From a virus: a DNA stretch of 42,225 nt. The translations under genes were made by a program, and so were the position numbers. Location of the stretch: IMG/VR virus record IMGVR_UViG_3300030107_003598, positions 1 through 42,225 of that record; one strand, given 5' to 3'. Under the pieces are notes generated by a model. It was not told the origin of the DNA and ran no database searches. It saw nothing but the letters and a program-made list of their open reading frames with translations. This document shows, in pieces, positions 12,292 through 21,127 of this stretch. Within the stretch, counting starts at the first letter, position 1. Each line of letters opens with the position of its first letter.

Positions 12292-12714
12292 ATGGGAATG
12301 AATTCAACAGATACAGCTTATAACTTTGGAATGTTCGGATCAACATTTTTGAGTGGTGATGGAGCTATATTAGATTTAGACGGTGCTAGTGCAAAATATT
12401 ATGTTTGTGCTATAACTTGCCTTACTGATGTTCGGTTTGGTGGTAGTGGATTAGGAATTTTAGACGCGGGTGTAAATCTTGGTATGGGTAACACACATTT
12501 TGCTTCTAATGAAGATACACAAACTTTAGATACTGATTGGGGCGCTGTAACAAACGCTGGCGACAACGATAGTGATCTTATAGTTCTAGATGGTTCAGGT
12601 ACTCTTTTTCCAAAAGGAATTACTATATATGGTATGTATGACTATGTAGAATTACACTCTGGAGATGTTATATGTTATGTAGCACCAAGACCAGATTATA
12701 GAGACAGAGCATAA
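12292..12714 (+). CDS. beta-rich virion-type protein, 140 residues
   Basis: Starts MGMNSTDTAYNFGMFGSTFL. Rich in Gly, Asp, Thr and Val with strands (KYYVCAITCL; VICYVAPRPDY) and few charges, as in phage capsid-decoration or tail-tip sandwiches. No family recognised. It ends in a TAATG overlap with the LamG gene, so the two are translated together and may form one structure. Confidence 0.7.
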   Translation: MGMNSTDTAYNFGMFGSTFLSGDGAILDLDGASAKYYVCAITCLTDVRFGGSGLGILDAGVNLGMGNTHFASNEDTQTLDTDWGAVTNAGDNDSDLIVLDGSGTLFPKGITIYGMYDYVELHSGDVICYVAPRPDYRDRA

Positions 12715-13472
12715 TGTTAGGATTAGGGCACGGTGTACAAAGCGATACCACTAGTTTAGCAGAAATATTTGCTAATAGATACGCTTTAACATTTAATGGT
12801 ACAGATGAGCATGTGCAAGTTGATACTCTTGCTGGTGATATATCAGTTACTAAAGGCACGATATCAGCATGGGTTATATGGGATAATTCACATGGATCAA
12901 GTCAATGTTTATTTCAAGCAAGAGTTGATAGTAATAATATTATTCAATTATTCTGGCATAACTCAGCTGATGAAATAAGATTTACATACAAGGCTGGTGG
13001 AACTGCTAAAGTAGTAGCATATGAAGCAGATCAAGGTGGAAGTGACCCTATTTTTGGAGCTAACTTTCCACACGACACTTTAGTACATATCGTAATGACT
13101 TGGGATACTACCGCTGCAAGTGGGGATGGGGAATTAAAAGGTTATATAAATGGAACACAGGTAGGGAGTACAGTAACTGATCTAGCTACTTGGAGTGGAA
13201 CTATTTCAACTGCAGATATAGGACAAAATACGCAAAATGGCGCATATTTTGAAGGAAGAATAGATGAGGTATCTATATGGAAAGATGCTGTAAGTGTTAG
13301 TGAATTATATAATGGAGGAGTACAACGAAATGTAGAATTTTCAGGTTTAGATAATTCAAATTTAATAGGTTATTATCAATTTGAAGAAGGCACGGGTACT
13401 ACAACTGCGGATGAATCAGGAACTGGCAATACCGGTACTTTAGTAAATACACCTACTTGGACAGCGTTATAA
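12714..13472 (+). CDS. LamG / concanavalin A-like lectin domain protein
   Basis: 252 residues. Residues about 22-245 form one LamG-like jelly roll: YALTFNGTDEHVQVD, TISAWVIWDN, VHIVMTWDT, LKGYINGTQVG, FEGRIDEVSIWKDAVS and LIGYYQFEEGTGT are the repeated strands and turns of this family. Such domains bind sugars or other surface ligands. In a phage a role in host or particle binding on the virion is likely. No signal peptide or catalytic domain is attached. It is coupled to the beta-rich gene before it. Confidence 0.85.
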   Translation: MLGLGHGVQSDTTSLAEIFANRYALTFNGTDEHVQVDTLAGDISVTKGTISAWVIWDNSHGSSQCLFQARVDSNNIIQLFWHNSADEIRFTYKAGGTAKVVAYEADQGGSDPIFGANFPHDTLVHIVMTWDTTAASGDGELKGYINGTQVGSTVTDLATWSGTISTADIGQNTQNGAYFEGRIDEVSIWKDAVSVSELYNGGVQRNVEFSGLDNSNLIGYYQFEEGTGTTTADESGTGNTGTLVNTPTWTAL

Positions 13473-13482
13473 AATAAATAAT

Positions 13483-13713
13483 ATGGCAAAAAAATATGTA
13501 ATAATAGAACCTAGCGAACTATCAAGTCTTGATTTTAATAAATTAACAACTACATCAAGTAATACTGTTAGATATAATTTAGCTAGAGATAAATGCCTGG
13601 TTTCTTTTATAGGCACTATACCGTCTGAACTAAACGGTAAAACAGAATACACCGAAGCACAAATTTCTACAATCATAGATAATATATCTAATGGTTGGTA
13701 TGAAAACGAATAA
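13483..13713 (+). CDS. 76-residue unknown protein
   Basis: Begins MAKKYVIIEPSELSSLDFNK and has an alpha/beta pattern with RYNLARDKCLVSFIGTIPSE and a C-terminal helix (AQISTIIDNISNGWYENE). No domain is recognised. It lies in a run of small genes between the LamG gene and the terminase, starting 10 bases after the former. Confidence 0.8.
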   Translation: MAKKYVIIEPSELSSLDFNKLTTTSSNTVRYNLARDKCLVSFIGTIPSELNGKTEYTEAQISTIIDNISNGWYENE

Positions 13714-13739
13714 CAAACAATTAACTTAAATTAAATAAA

Positions 13740-14012
13740 ATGGCAAAAAGAAAAACTCCTAAGGTTAAAAACCTTAAACCAGAAAAAATTACTAACGAAC
13801 AGTTAGATAGACTACAAAAGTCAGTTAACACTATTAGTAAAGCTCAATTACAGATTGGTGTTTTCCAAACAAATATACATCAACTATTGCATAATATTGC
13901 TGGATTGAACGATAGATTAGTTTTATTGCAAGAAGAATTTAACGAGCAATATGGAACTAGCGATGTAAGTATAGATGATGGAAAAATAAATTACAATGGC
14001 GAAACTAATTAG
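13740..14012 (+). CDS. 90-residue coiled-coil protein
   Basis: A basic start (MAKRKTPKVKNLKPEKI) then a long helix from about 20 to 70 with heptad-like hydrophobics (QLDRLQKSVNTISKAQLQI; LNDRLVLLQEEFNEQYG), ending in an acidic tail. It probably oligomerises. Family not recognised. The next gene starts inside its last 17 bases. Confidence 0.8.
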   Translation: MAKRKTPKVKNLKPEKITNEQLDRLQKSVNTISKAQLQIGVFQTNIHQLLHNIAGLNDRLVLLQEEFNEQYGTSDVSIDDGKINYNGETN

Positions 14013-14217
14013 AAAAATTACAGTAGGTAAAGATTATAAAAACGATGCTATGCACTATGCTGTTGGTCAAGAGGTTTACGGTGGACATACTATTTGTGAT
14101 ATTTTAGAAGAAGAAGATAAGTATTCTATTTATATTAAGAAAAATAAAGATGTTTTACCGTGGAAAGACTTTAATAAAAACATGGCAGTATCTATAGAAT
14201 ATAACTTAGAATATTAA
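13996..14217 (+). CDS. 73-residue unknown protein
   Basis: Starts MAKLIRKITVGKDYKNDAMH and shows a beta-barrel-like pattern (YAVGQEVYGGHTICDILEEE; KYSIYIKK) with a hydrophobic end (MAVSIEYNLEY). Overlaps the preceding coiled-coil gene by 17 bases, suggesting coupled translation and perhaps a joint complex. Function unknown. Confidence 0.8.
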   Translation: MAKLIRKITVGKDYKNDAMHYAVGQEVYGGHTICDILEEEDKYSIYIKKNKDVLPWKDFNKNMAVSIEYNLEY

Positions 14218-14218
14218 T

Positions 14219-14470
14219 ATGGCGTTTAAATTACCTGGACCATCATTATACCCTAATATAAAAATATCAAAAACTGGATATAAAAAAAATAGTCCAGATG
14301 TTAATAATCCACATAATTTAATATTAAGTGGAGATATAACTATGAAAGATGTAGAGTTTTCTGTTCACGGTATAGATAATAAAGGTAATGAAAAAATCAT
14401 GAAACCTGGTAAAGACTATAAGTTTCCAGGTGATATGGTTTTAGAAACGTCTTTAGCAAAAAATAAATGA
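14219..14470 (+). CDS. leader-variant protein, 83 residues
   Basis: Begins MAFKLPGPSLYPNIKISKTG, a variant of the MAFKMKG leader, then KKNSP at about 21-25. The body is a small beta-like domain (NLILSGDITMKDVEFSVHGI) without known motif. Its stop overlaps the next start in ATGA. Function unknown. Confidence 0.8.
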   Translation: MAFKLPGPSLYPNIKISKTGYKKNSPDVNNPHNLILSGDITMKDVEFSVHGIDNKGNEKIMKPGKDYKFPGDMVLETSLAKNK

Positions 14471-15057
14471 AAAGTATTTATAATTTTGTAATAACACCTA
14501 AAGGAGAAAGATATAATAATGTTAAAAAAATTGGTGATAAAGATTTAATACTTAATACTGAAATTTTTAACCATCAATATATAAATAGAGTTGCAAAGAT
14601 TATATCTACACCAACAGTTGGTAATACAGATTTACTTCCTGGAGATGAAGTTATAGTACATCATAACGTTTTTCGTAGATGGCACGATGTAAAAGGAAGG
14701 GAAAGAAATAGTAGAAGTTATTTTAACGAAGAAACCTATTTAATAACTATTGATCAAATATTTTTATATAAAAGAAATAACAAGTGGCAAGCTCCAAAAG
14801 GATATTGTTTTGTTCAACCTATAAAAGATACAGATCAATTTAATATTGAAACTGAAAAACCATTAATGGGTATAGTTAAATATTCAGATGGAACTGTTAG
14901 TATAAATAGTGTTATTGGTTTTAGACCAAATTCTGAATACGAATTTATAATCAACGGAGAAAGATTATATCGAATTTTATCAAATTTTATTACTATTGAA
15001 TATGAAAGTGAAGGAAACGAAGAAGCGTATAATCCAAGCTGGGCACAAAGCAGTTGA
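14467..15057 (+). CDS. putative tandem GroES-like barrel protein
   Basis: 196 residues. Two consecutive segments follow the strand pattern of a GroES barrel. First: INRVAKIISTPTVG, LLPGDEVIVHHNVF and ETYLITIDQIFLYK (about 39-102). Second: YCFVQPI, PLMGIVKYSDG, GFRPNSEYEFIING and RLYRILSNFITIEY (about 113-179). Compare AKVISIG ... SDTVYYDKHAG ... LYQVIKSGDVVLID in the phage GroES. No clear mobile loop is seen, so it may be a structural or specialised co-chaperone; T4 gp31 is a precedent for a phage GroES variant. It overlaps the small terminase gene in another frame. Confidence 0.5.
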   Translation: MKSIYNFVITPKGERYNNVKKIGDKDLILNTEIFNHQYINRVAKIISTPTVGNTDLLPGDEVIVHHNVFRRWHDVKGRERNSRSYFNEETYLITIDQIFLYKRNNKWQAPKGYCFVQPIKDTDQFNIETEKPLMGIVKYSDGTVSINSVIGFRPNSEYEFIINGERLYRILSNFITIEYESEGNEEAYNPSWAQSS

Positions 15058-15277
15058 AGAGTTAATTAAAGTAGCTAAAGAAGCTATTGTTGACTCTGAT
15101 GATGATATATCTGCTGATAGATTAAAGAATGCAGCGGCTACTAAGAAACTAGCTATATTTGACGCGTTTGAAATACTTAATAGAATCCAAGAAGAAGAAA
15201 ACATTTTAGAAGGCAAAGAACCTGAAGAGAAAAAAGAAAGAGTGTTTAAAGGATTTGCAGAAGGAAGATCGAAATGA
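15002..15277 (+). CDS. putative small terminase subunit
   Basis: 91 residues with the ATG at 15002; a TTG two codons upstream is less likely. The protein is helical (KRIIQAGHKAVEELIKVAKE; RLKNAAATKKLAIFDAFEIL) and ends in a charged, basic tail (KKERVFKGFAEGRSK), as in small DNA-recognition subunits. Its TGA overlaps the large terminase ATG (ATGA), the usual order for these partners. It would bind the packaging site and feed DNA to the large subunit. Sequence alone does not prove this; position carries most of the weight. Confidence 0.55.
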   Translation: MKVKETKKRIIQAGHKAVEELIKVAKEAIVDSDDDISADRLKNAAATKKLAIFDAFEILNRIQEEENILEGKEPEEKKERVFKGFAEGRSK

Positions 15278-17490
15278 GTTACGAGCAAAACTTATATAAA
15301 ATAGTAGAACCTATAAAACGCACTACTATAACACGTATGAATCGTGGTAAAAAGTGGAAATACGGATATAATAAAGAACATGATATTATTGTGATATCAA
15401 AAACTGGTGTAATTGGTGAAATATACGAAATACAAGGTTTAGTTATAGCGTTACCAAAAACTCCTAAAGAAATATATAAACATCCAAAAAACAAGTGGGT
15501 TAAAATAGATCAACCAAAAGAATTAAGTAAATTAAAAAATATATTTGATTGGAGAAACTATCCAGATGAAGCTAAAGATCAATGGTTTGATTATATAGAT
15601 GAAGAGTTTAAAAGAAGAGAAGAGGGTTTTTGGTTTAATAATAATGGCAAACCAACTTATATAACAGGTACACACTATATGTATCTACAATGGAGTAAGA
15701 TTGATGTTGGTGCTCCAGATTTTAGAGAGGCAAACAGATTGTTCTATATATTTTGGGAAGCTTGTAAAGCTGATAAAAGATGTTATGGAATGTGTTATCT
15801 AAAGAACAGACGTTCAGGGTTTTCTTTCATGTCTTCTGCAGAAACAGTTAATTTAGCTACTTTAGCAAGTGATAGTAGATATGGGATACTTTCTAAAACC
15901 GGTTCAGATGCTAAAAAAATGTTTACCGATAAAGTGGTTCCTATATCAGTAAACTATCCTTTCTTTTTTAAACCAATTCAAGATGGTATGGATCGACCTA
16001 AAACAGAATTAGCATATAGAGTACCAGCTAGTAAATTTACAAGAAAGAAAATAACAAGCAATGAAAAGCTTGAAGAACTAGAAGGATTAGATACTACAAT
16101 AGATTGGAAAAATACAGGTGATAATAGTTATGATGGTGAAAAACTAAATTTACTAGTACATGATGAGAGTGGTAAGTGGGAAAGACCCGATAATATATTA
16201 AACAATTGGCGAGTTACAAAAACATGTTTACGACTTGGTAGTAGAATAGTTGGTAAATGTATGATGGGCTCAACTTCAAACGCATTAGATAAAGGTGGAG
16301 ACAACTTTAAAAAACTTTATAACGCATCAGATGTCACACAGAGAAATAGAAATGGTCAGACTAAGTCTGGTCTCTACTCTTTGTTTATCCCAATGGAATG
16401 GAACTACGAAGGATTTATTGACGAGTACGGACTTCCTGTATTTGATAACCCTGACACAGATGTCCTCGGGCCAGATGGTGAATTAATAGATTACGGTATA
16501 ATAGAACACTGGCAAAATGAAGCAGATGGTTTAAAAAATGATCACGACGCTTTAAATGAATTTTATAGACAGTTTCCTAGAACTACCGAACACGCGTTTA
16601 GAGATGAAGCTTTAAACAGTATATTTAATTTAGTAAAAATATACGAACAAATAGATTATAACGAAGGTATAGGTGGTTCTTCTGTGGTAAATACAGGAAA
16701 CTTTCAATGGGTTAACGGGGTAAAAGATACTCAAGTTATATTTTATCCAGATCCTAAAGGTAGGTTTAAAATTAGTTGGACACCACCAATGAATTTACAA
16801 AACAAAATAATTATAAAGAATGGAATTAAGTATCCTGGCAATGAACATATGGGTGCCTTTGGTTGCGATTCTTATGATATCTCTGGAACAGTAGATGGTA
16901 AGGGTTCTAAAGGCGCATTACACGGATTAACCAAATTTTCAATGGAAGACGCTCCACCTAATCATTTTTTCTTAGAATATATAGCTAGACCACAAACAGC
17001 AGATATATTTTTTGAAGATGTTTTAATGTCACTAGTGTTTTACGGAATGCCAATACTTGCAGAGAATAATAAACCTAGATTATTGTATTATTTAAGAAGA
17101 AGAGGATACAGAGGATATTCTATGAATAGACCTGATAAAATATGGAATAAATTATCAGTTGCAGAAAAAGAAATTGGAGGTATACCAAATTCAAGTGAAG
17201 ACATAAAACAAGCACACGCTGCTGCAATTGAAATGTATATACAAGAAAAAGTTGGTTCAAATAATGATGGTACTTATGGAGATATGTACTTTAATAGGAC
17301 GTTAAATGATTGGAGTAGATTTGATATAACAAAAAGAACAAAGTTTGATGCGTCAATAAGTTCTGGATTAGCTATAATGGCTTGTAATAGACATCTATAT
17401 AGACCAAACCCTAAAGTAGAAAAACAAAAATTAGATATACATATAGCTAGATATGAAAACAAAGGCAATATATCTAAATTAATTAAATAA
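15274..17490 (+). CDS. terL: large terminase subunit (packaging ATPase/nuclease)
   Basis: 738 residues. Domain order is typical: an adaptor region, a deviant Walker A (YLKNRRSGFSF, 175-185), Walker B LNLLVHDE (291-298) with catalytic Glu, a coupling motif GSTSNA (332-337), then an RNase H-like nuclease with Asp at about 532 and 535 (GCDSYDISG), a Glu in ILAENN near 597 and SSEDIKQAHAA near 640-650. The signature YRGYSMNRPDK near 612-622 is one I associate with crAss-like and related marine podovirus terminases. It cuts and pumps DNA into the prohead via the portal encoded next. Confidence 0.93.
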   Translation: MSYEQNLYKIVEPIKRTTITRMNRGKKWKYGYNKEHDIIVISKTGVIGEIYEIQGLVIALPKTPKEIYKHPKNKWVKIDQPKELSKLKNIFDWRNYPDEAKDQWFDYIDEEFKRREEGFWFNNNGKPTYITGTHYMYLQWSKIDVGAPDFREANRLFYIFWEACKADKRCYGMCYLKNRRSGFSFMSSAETVNLATLASDSRYGILSKTGSDAKKMFTDKVVPISVNYPFFFKPIQDGMDRPKTELAYRVPASKFTRKKITSNEKLEELEGLDTTIDWKNTGDNSYDGEKLNLLVHDESGKWERPDNILNNWRVTKTCLRLGSRIVGKCMMGSTSNALDKGGDNFKKLYNASDVTQRNRNGQTKSGLYSLFIPMEWNYEGFIDEYGLPVFDNPDTDVLGPDGELIDYGIIEHWQNEADGLKNDHDALNEFYRQFPRTTEHAFRDEALNSIFNLVKIYEQIDYNEGIGGSSVVNTGNFQWVNGVKDTQVIFYPDPKGRFKISWTPPMNLQNKIIIKNGIKYPGNEHMGAFGCDSYDISGTVDGKGSKGALHGLTKFSMEDAPPNHFFLEYIARPQTADIFFEDVLMSLVFYGMPILAENNKPRLLYYLRRRGYRGYSMNRPDKIWNKLSVAEKEIGGIPNSSEDIKQAHAAAIEMYIQEKVGSNNDGTYGDMYFNRTLNDWSRFDITKRTKFDASISSGLAIMACNRHLYRPNPKVEKQKLDIHIARYENKGNISKLIK

Positions 17491-17495
17491 CGAGT

Positions 17496-19910
17496 ATGTT
17501 AAAAAGAAATACACATAGTAGTTTTCCAAGTCAAGTTGTTAGTGACGCAGAAAAAATAAGCGGTGAATATGGTTTAGAAGTAGGTAAAGCTATATCTCAA
17601 GAGTGGTTTCATAACGGAAGACATGGTAATAATAGATTTATTAGTATAACTAATAACTTTCATAATCTTCGCTTGTATGCAAGAGGTGAGCAATCTATAC
17701 AAAAATATAAGGACGAGTTATCAATTAATGGTGATTTGTCCTATCTTAATTTAGACTGGAAACCAGTTCCAATTATTCCAAAATTTGTAGATATAGTAGT
17801 AAACGGTATAGCTGAAAGAATGTATGATGTTAAAGCTTATTCACAAGATCCTTTTGGAGTCGCTAAAAGAACTACCTATATGGAATCCATGATGGGTGAT
17901 TTAAAAACTAAAAATTTAAATGAATTAGTAGAGCAAACGCTTGGTATAACTTTAAATGAAAATGAAAAAGAAGAAATACCCGGTTCTGAAGAGGAATTAG
18001 ATTTACACATGCAGCTTACATATAAGCAAGCTGTAGAATTAGCAGAAGAGCAAGCTATAAATGTTTTAATGGAAGGTAATAATTACGAGCTTATTAAAAA
18101 ACGTTTTTATTATGATCTTACTGTTTTAGGTATTGGTGCTGTAAAAACTGGATATAATACATCACAAGGTGTTACTATAGATTATGTAGACCCAGCAAAT
18201 CTTGTTTATTCTTATACTGAATCTCCATACTTTGAAGATATATATTATGTTGGAGAGGTTAAATATATACCTATAAATGAATTAGTAAAACAATTTCCAA
18301 AACTAACACATGAAAATCTTGAAGAAATAATTAAATCAGGAACAGGTCGATCAAATACATATGGAATCAACTTAGATTCACCACATGATGATAATAACAA
18401 AGTAGCTGTGCTATATTTCAATTATAAAACCCATATGAATGAGGTTTATAAAATGAAAGAAACAAAATCTGGCGGAGAGAAAGCTATAGAAAAAGACGAT
18501 ACTTTTAATCCGCCTGAGAATAAAGAAGGTGATTATAGTAAAATGAAAAGATGTATAGAGGTTTTATTTGAGGGTGCTATGATTTTAGGTAGTAATAAAT
18601 TGCTTAAATGGGAAATGGCTAGAAATATGATGCGTCCCAAAAGTGATTATACAAAAGTAAAGATGAACTACGCTATTGTTGCACCAAGAATATATGATGG
18701 TAGAATAGAATCACTTGTTGGTAGAATTACTGGTTTTGCAGATATGATTCAATTAACACATCTTAAGCTACAACAAGTAATGTCACGTATGGTTCCAGAT
18801 GGAATATATTTAGACGCAGATGGGTTGGCTGAAATAGATTTAGGTAATGGAACTAACTACAACCCACAGGAAGCTTTAAACATGTTCTTCCAAACTGGTA
18901 GTATTATTGGAAGATCTTTTACTTCAGAAGCAGAAATGAATCCTGGTAAAGTACCTATTCAAGAAATAGCTAGTGGTAATGGTGGGGGTAAAATGCAGAG
19001 TTTAATACAAACGTATAATTATTATTTACAAATGATAAGAGATGTGACTGGATTAAACGAAGCTAGAGATGGTGCAATGCCTGAAAAATACTCATTAGTT
19101 GGCGTACAAAAGTTAGCAGCTGCAAATTCTAATACCGCAACAAAACATATACTACAAAGTGGGTTGTTTTTAACAAAAGAAGTCGCTGAATGTTTATCGC
19201 TTAGAATATCTGACGTTTTAGAATACTCACCAACAGCAGATGCTTTTATACAAGCTATAGGAGCACATAATGTTGCGACATTAAAAGAAATGTCTGAGTT
19301 GCATTTATATGATTTTGGTGTATTTGTTGAGTTATCTCCAGATGAAGAAGAAAAACAATTATTAGAAAATAACATACAAGTAGCTATATCACAACAAGCT
19401 ATAGATTTAGAAGATGCTATTGATCTTAGAGAAATTAAAAATGTAAAGTTAGCTAATCGGTTATTAAAAGTGCGAAGAGCTAAAAAAGTAGAAAGAGATC
19501 AAAGACTACAACAAGAAAATATGCGTGTACAAGCGCAAGCAAATGCTCAAGCCGCTCAACAAGCCGCTCAAACAGAAGTACAAAAACAACAAGCTGAAAT
19601 GCAAATGGAAATGCAATTAGAAGAGCAAAAATCTAAATTAAAATCTCAAGAAATGATGATGGAGGCAGATCTTAAAAAACAACTTATGGATCATGAATTT
19701 GCAATCAACTTAAGATTAAACAAAATGGAAGTTGATGCAGTGCAATCAAAAGATATGGAAAAAGAAGATCGTAAAGATGAAAGAACAAAAATACAAGCTA
19801 CACAACAATCTCAATTAATTGAACAAAGAAACAAAGATTTACCACCAACAAATTTTGAATCAAAGTTTGATAATATTATGAGCGGTGTTGGTACGGGTAT
19901 AGGATTATAA
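17496..19910 (+). CDS. portal protein
   Basis: 804 residues, immediately after the terminase. The N-terminal part contains the expected mixed fold (YLNLDWKPVPIIPKFVDIVV; YYDLTVLGIGAVKTGYN; VDPANLVYSYTES), the middle a stem/crown region (RDVTGLNEARDGAMPEKYSL), and residues about 665-770 a Gln- and Met-rich coiled coil. The order terminase, portal, scaffold, capsid and the size fit podovirus-type portals. Twelve copies would form the DNA channel at one vertex. The long Q-rich tail may extend into the head or bind scaffold. Confidence 0.88.
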   Translation: MLKRNTHSSFPSQVVSDAEKISGEYGLEVGKAISQEWFHNGRHGNNRFISITNNFHNLRLYARGEQSIQKYKDELSINGDLSYLNLDWKPVPIIPKFVDIVVNGIAERMYDVKAYSQDPFGVAKRTTYMESMMGDLKTKNLNELVEQTLGITLNENEKEEIPGSEEELDLHMQLTYKQAVELAEEQAINVLMEGNNYELIKKRFYYDLTVLGIGAVKTGYNTSQGVTIDYVDPANLVYSYTESPYFEDIYYVGEVKYIPINELVKQFPKLTHENLEEIIKSGTGRSNTYGINLDSPHDDNNKVAVLYFNYKTHMNEVYKMKETKSGGEKAIEKDDTFNPPENKEGDYSKMKRCIEVLFEGAMILGSNKLLKWEMARNMMRPKSDYTKVKMNYAIVAPRIYDGRIESLVGRITGFADMIQLTHLKLQQVMSRMVPDGIYLDADGLAEIDLGNGTNYNPQEALNMFFQTGSIIGRSFTSEAEMNPGKVPIQEIASGNGGGKMQSLIQTYNYYLQMIRDVTGLNEARDGAMPEKYSLVGVQKLAAANSNTATKHILQSGLFLTKEVAECLSLRISDVLEYSPTADAFIQAIGAHNVATLKEMSELHLYDFGVFVELSPDEEEKQLLENNIQVAISQQAIDLEDAIDLREIKNVKLANRLLKVRRAKKVERDQRLQQENMRVQAQANAQAAQQAAQTEVQKQQAEMQMEMQLEEQKSKLKSQEMMMEADLKKQLMDHEFAINLRLNKMEVDAVQSKDMEKEDRKDERTKIQATQQSQLIEQRNKDLPPTNFESKFDNIMSGVGTGIGL

Positions 19911-19948
19911 GGAAACTTAAATTTTTATTAATTATATAATATTTTATT

Positions 19949-21103
19949 ATGGCAAAAAAAGAAACTAAAGAAGTAGTAGTGGAAGAAGTCACTACTAAAG
20001 AACAACCCAAGGCAGATGCTGAGGTTGGGAAAATAAAAGTTAAAAAGAAAACTTCTATGAAAAAGAAAGTGGATACTGGTGAACCTATAAAAGTTGACTT
20101 AAGTAAAACCAAAGTTAAAGAAGAAGAAAAAGAGGTTACAAAAGTAGATTTAACTAAAGAAAATGAAGAAAAAACTATTGAAAACGTAGAAGTAAAAGAC
20201 TCTTCACAAGATTTCGTTTTAGAAGAAGTTACTGATGAAGAAGTAAAAGAAAAACCAATTACGTCTAAAGAACCTGAATTACCAGAAAATATTCAAAAAG
20301 TTGTAGATTTTATGAAAGATACTGGTGGGGATTTACAGGATTATATAAATCTAAATCAGGATTATGGTAAGTGGGAAAGTGATGAGTTATTAAGAGCTTA
20401 TTATAAAGATACAAAACCACACTTAAGTGATGATGAAATATCTTTCATAATGGAAGATAATTTTAAATATGATGAAACTTTAGATGATGAAAAAGATATT
20501 AAAAGAAAAAAATTAGCGTTAAAAGAGCAAGTTGCCAGCGCTAAAACCCACCTGGACGGGATAAAGTCCAAATACTACGAAGACATTAAAATGGGTTCTA
20601 AACTCACAAGTGAGCAACAAGAAGCTATTGAATTCTTTAGTAGTTATAAAGAGGAATCAGAAAAGATTCAACAACTGTCAGAAGAAGCAAAATCTATATT
20701 TTTAAATAAAACCGATGAAATATTCAATGAAAATTTTAAAGGATTTGAATATAAAGTTGGAGATAAAAGATATAGATTTAATGTTAAAGATATTAACCAG
20801 ACTAAAGAAAACCAAGCAGACATTAATAATTTTGTCAAGAAGTTCTTGAATAAAGATAATTTAATGGAAGATGCCGCAGGTTATCATAAAGGTTTGTTTA
20901 CTGCTATGAATTCTGATGCTATTGCAAATCATTTTTACGAACAAGGTAAAGCAGATGCTTTAAAAGAAAGTATTGCTAAATCTAAAAATGTAAACATGGA
21001 TCCACGACAAGAATTAAGTAATAATATTAATACTAGTGGTATAAGCGCAAAAGCTTTGAATTTAGAATCTGATTTTCAATTTAAAATTAAAAAACGAAAA
21101 TAA
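19949..21103 (+). CDS. scaffolding protein
   Basis: 384 residues, extremely rich in Lys and Glu in the first 100 (KVDLSKTKVKEEEKEVTKVD), then helical (LALKEQVASAKTHLDGIKSK) with a basic C-terminus (FQFKIKKRK). This composition and its place between portal and major capsid protein identify a scaffold that shapes the prohead and leaves before or during packaging. The basic tail is the usual capsid-binding end. Its AT-rich leader and first codons (MAKKETK) resemble those of the gene at 22718. Confidence 0.82.
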   Translation: MAKKETKEVVVEEVTTKEQPKADAEVGKIKVKKKTSMKKKVDTGEPIKVDLSKTKVKEEEKEVTKVDLTKENEEKTIENVEVKDSSQDFVLEEVTDEEVKEKPITSKEPELPENIQKVVDFMKDTGGDLQDYINLNQDYGKWESDELLRAYYKDTKPHLSDDEISFIMEDNFKYDETLDDEKDIKRKKLALKEQVASAKTHLDGIKSKYYEDIKMGSKLTSEQQEAIEFFSSYKEESEKIQQLSEEAKSIFLNKTDEIFNENFKGFEYKVGDKRYRFNVKDINQTKENQADINNFVKKFLNKDNLMEDAAGYHKGLFTAMNSDAIANHFYEQGKADALKESIAKSKNVNMDPRQELSNNINTSGISAKALNLESDFQFKIKKRK

Positions 21104-21127
21104 ATAACAATTTAAAAATTAAAAATT

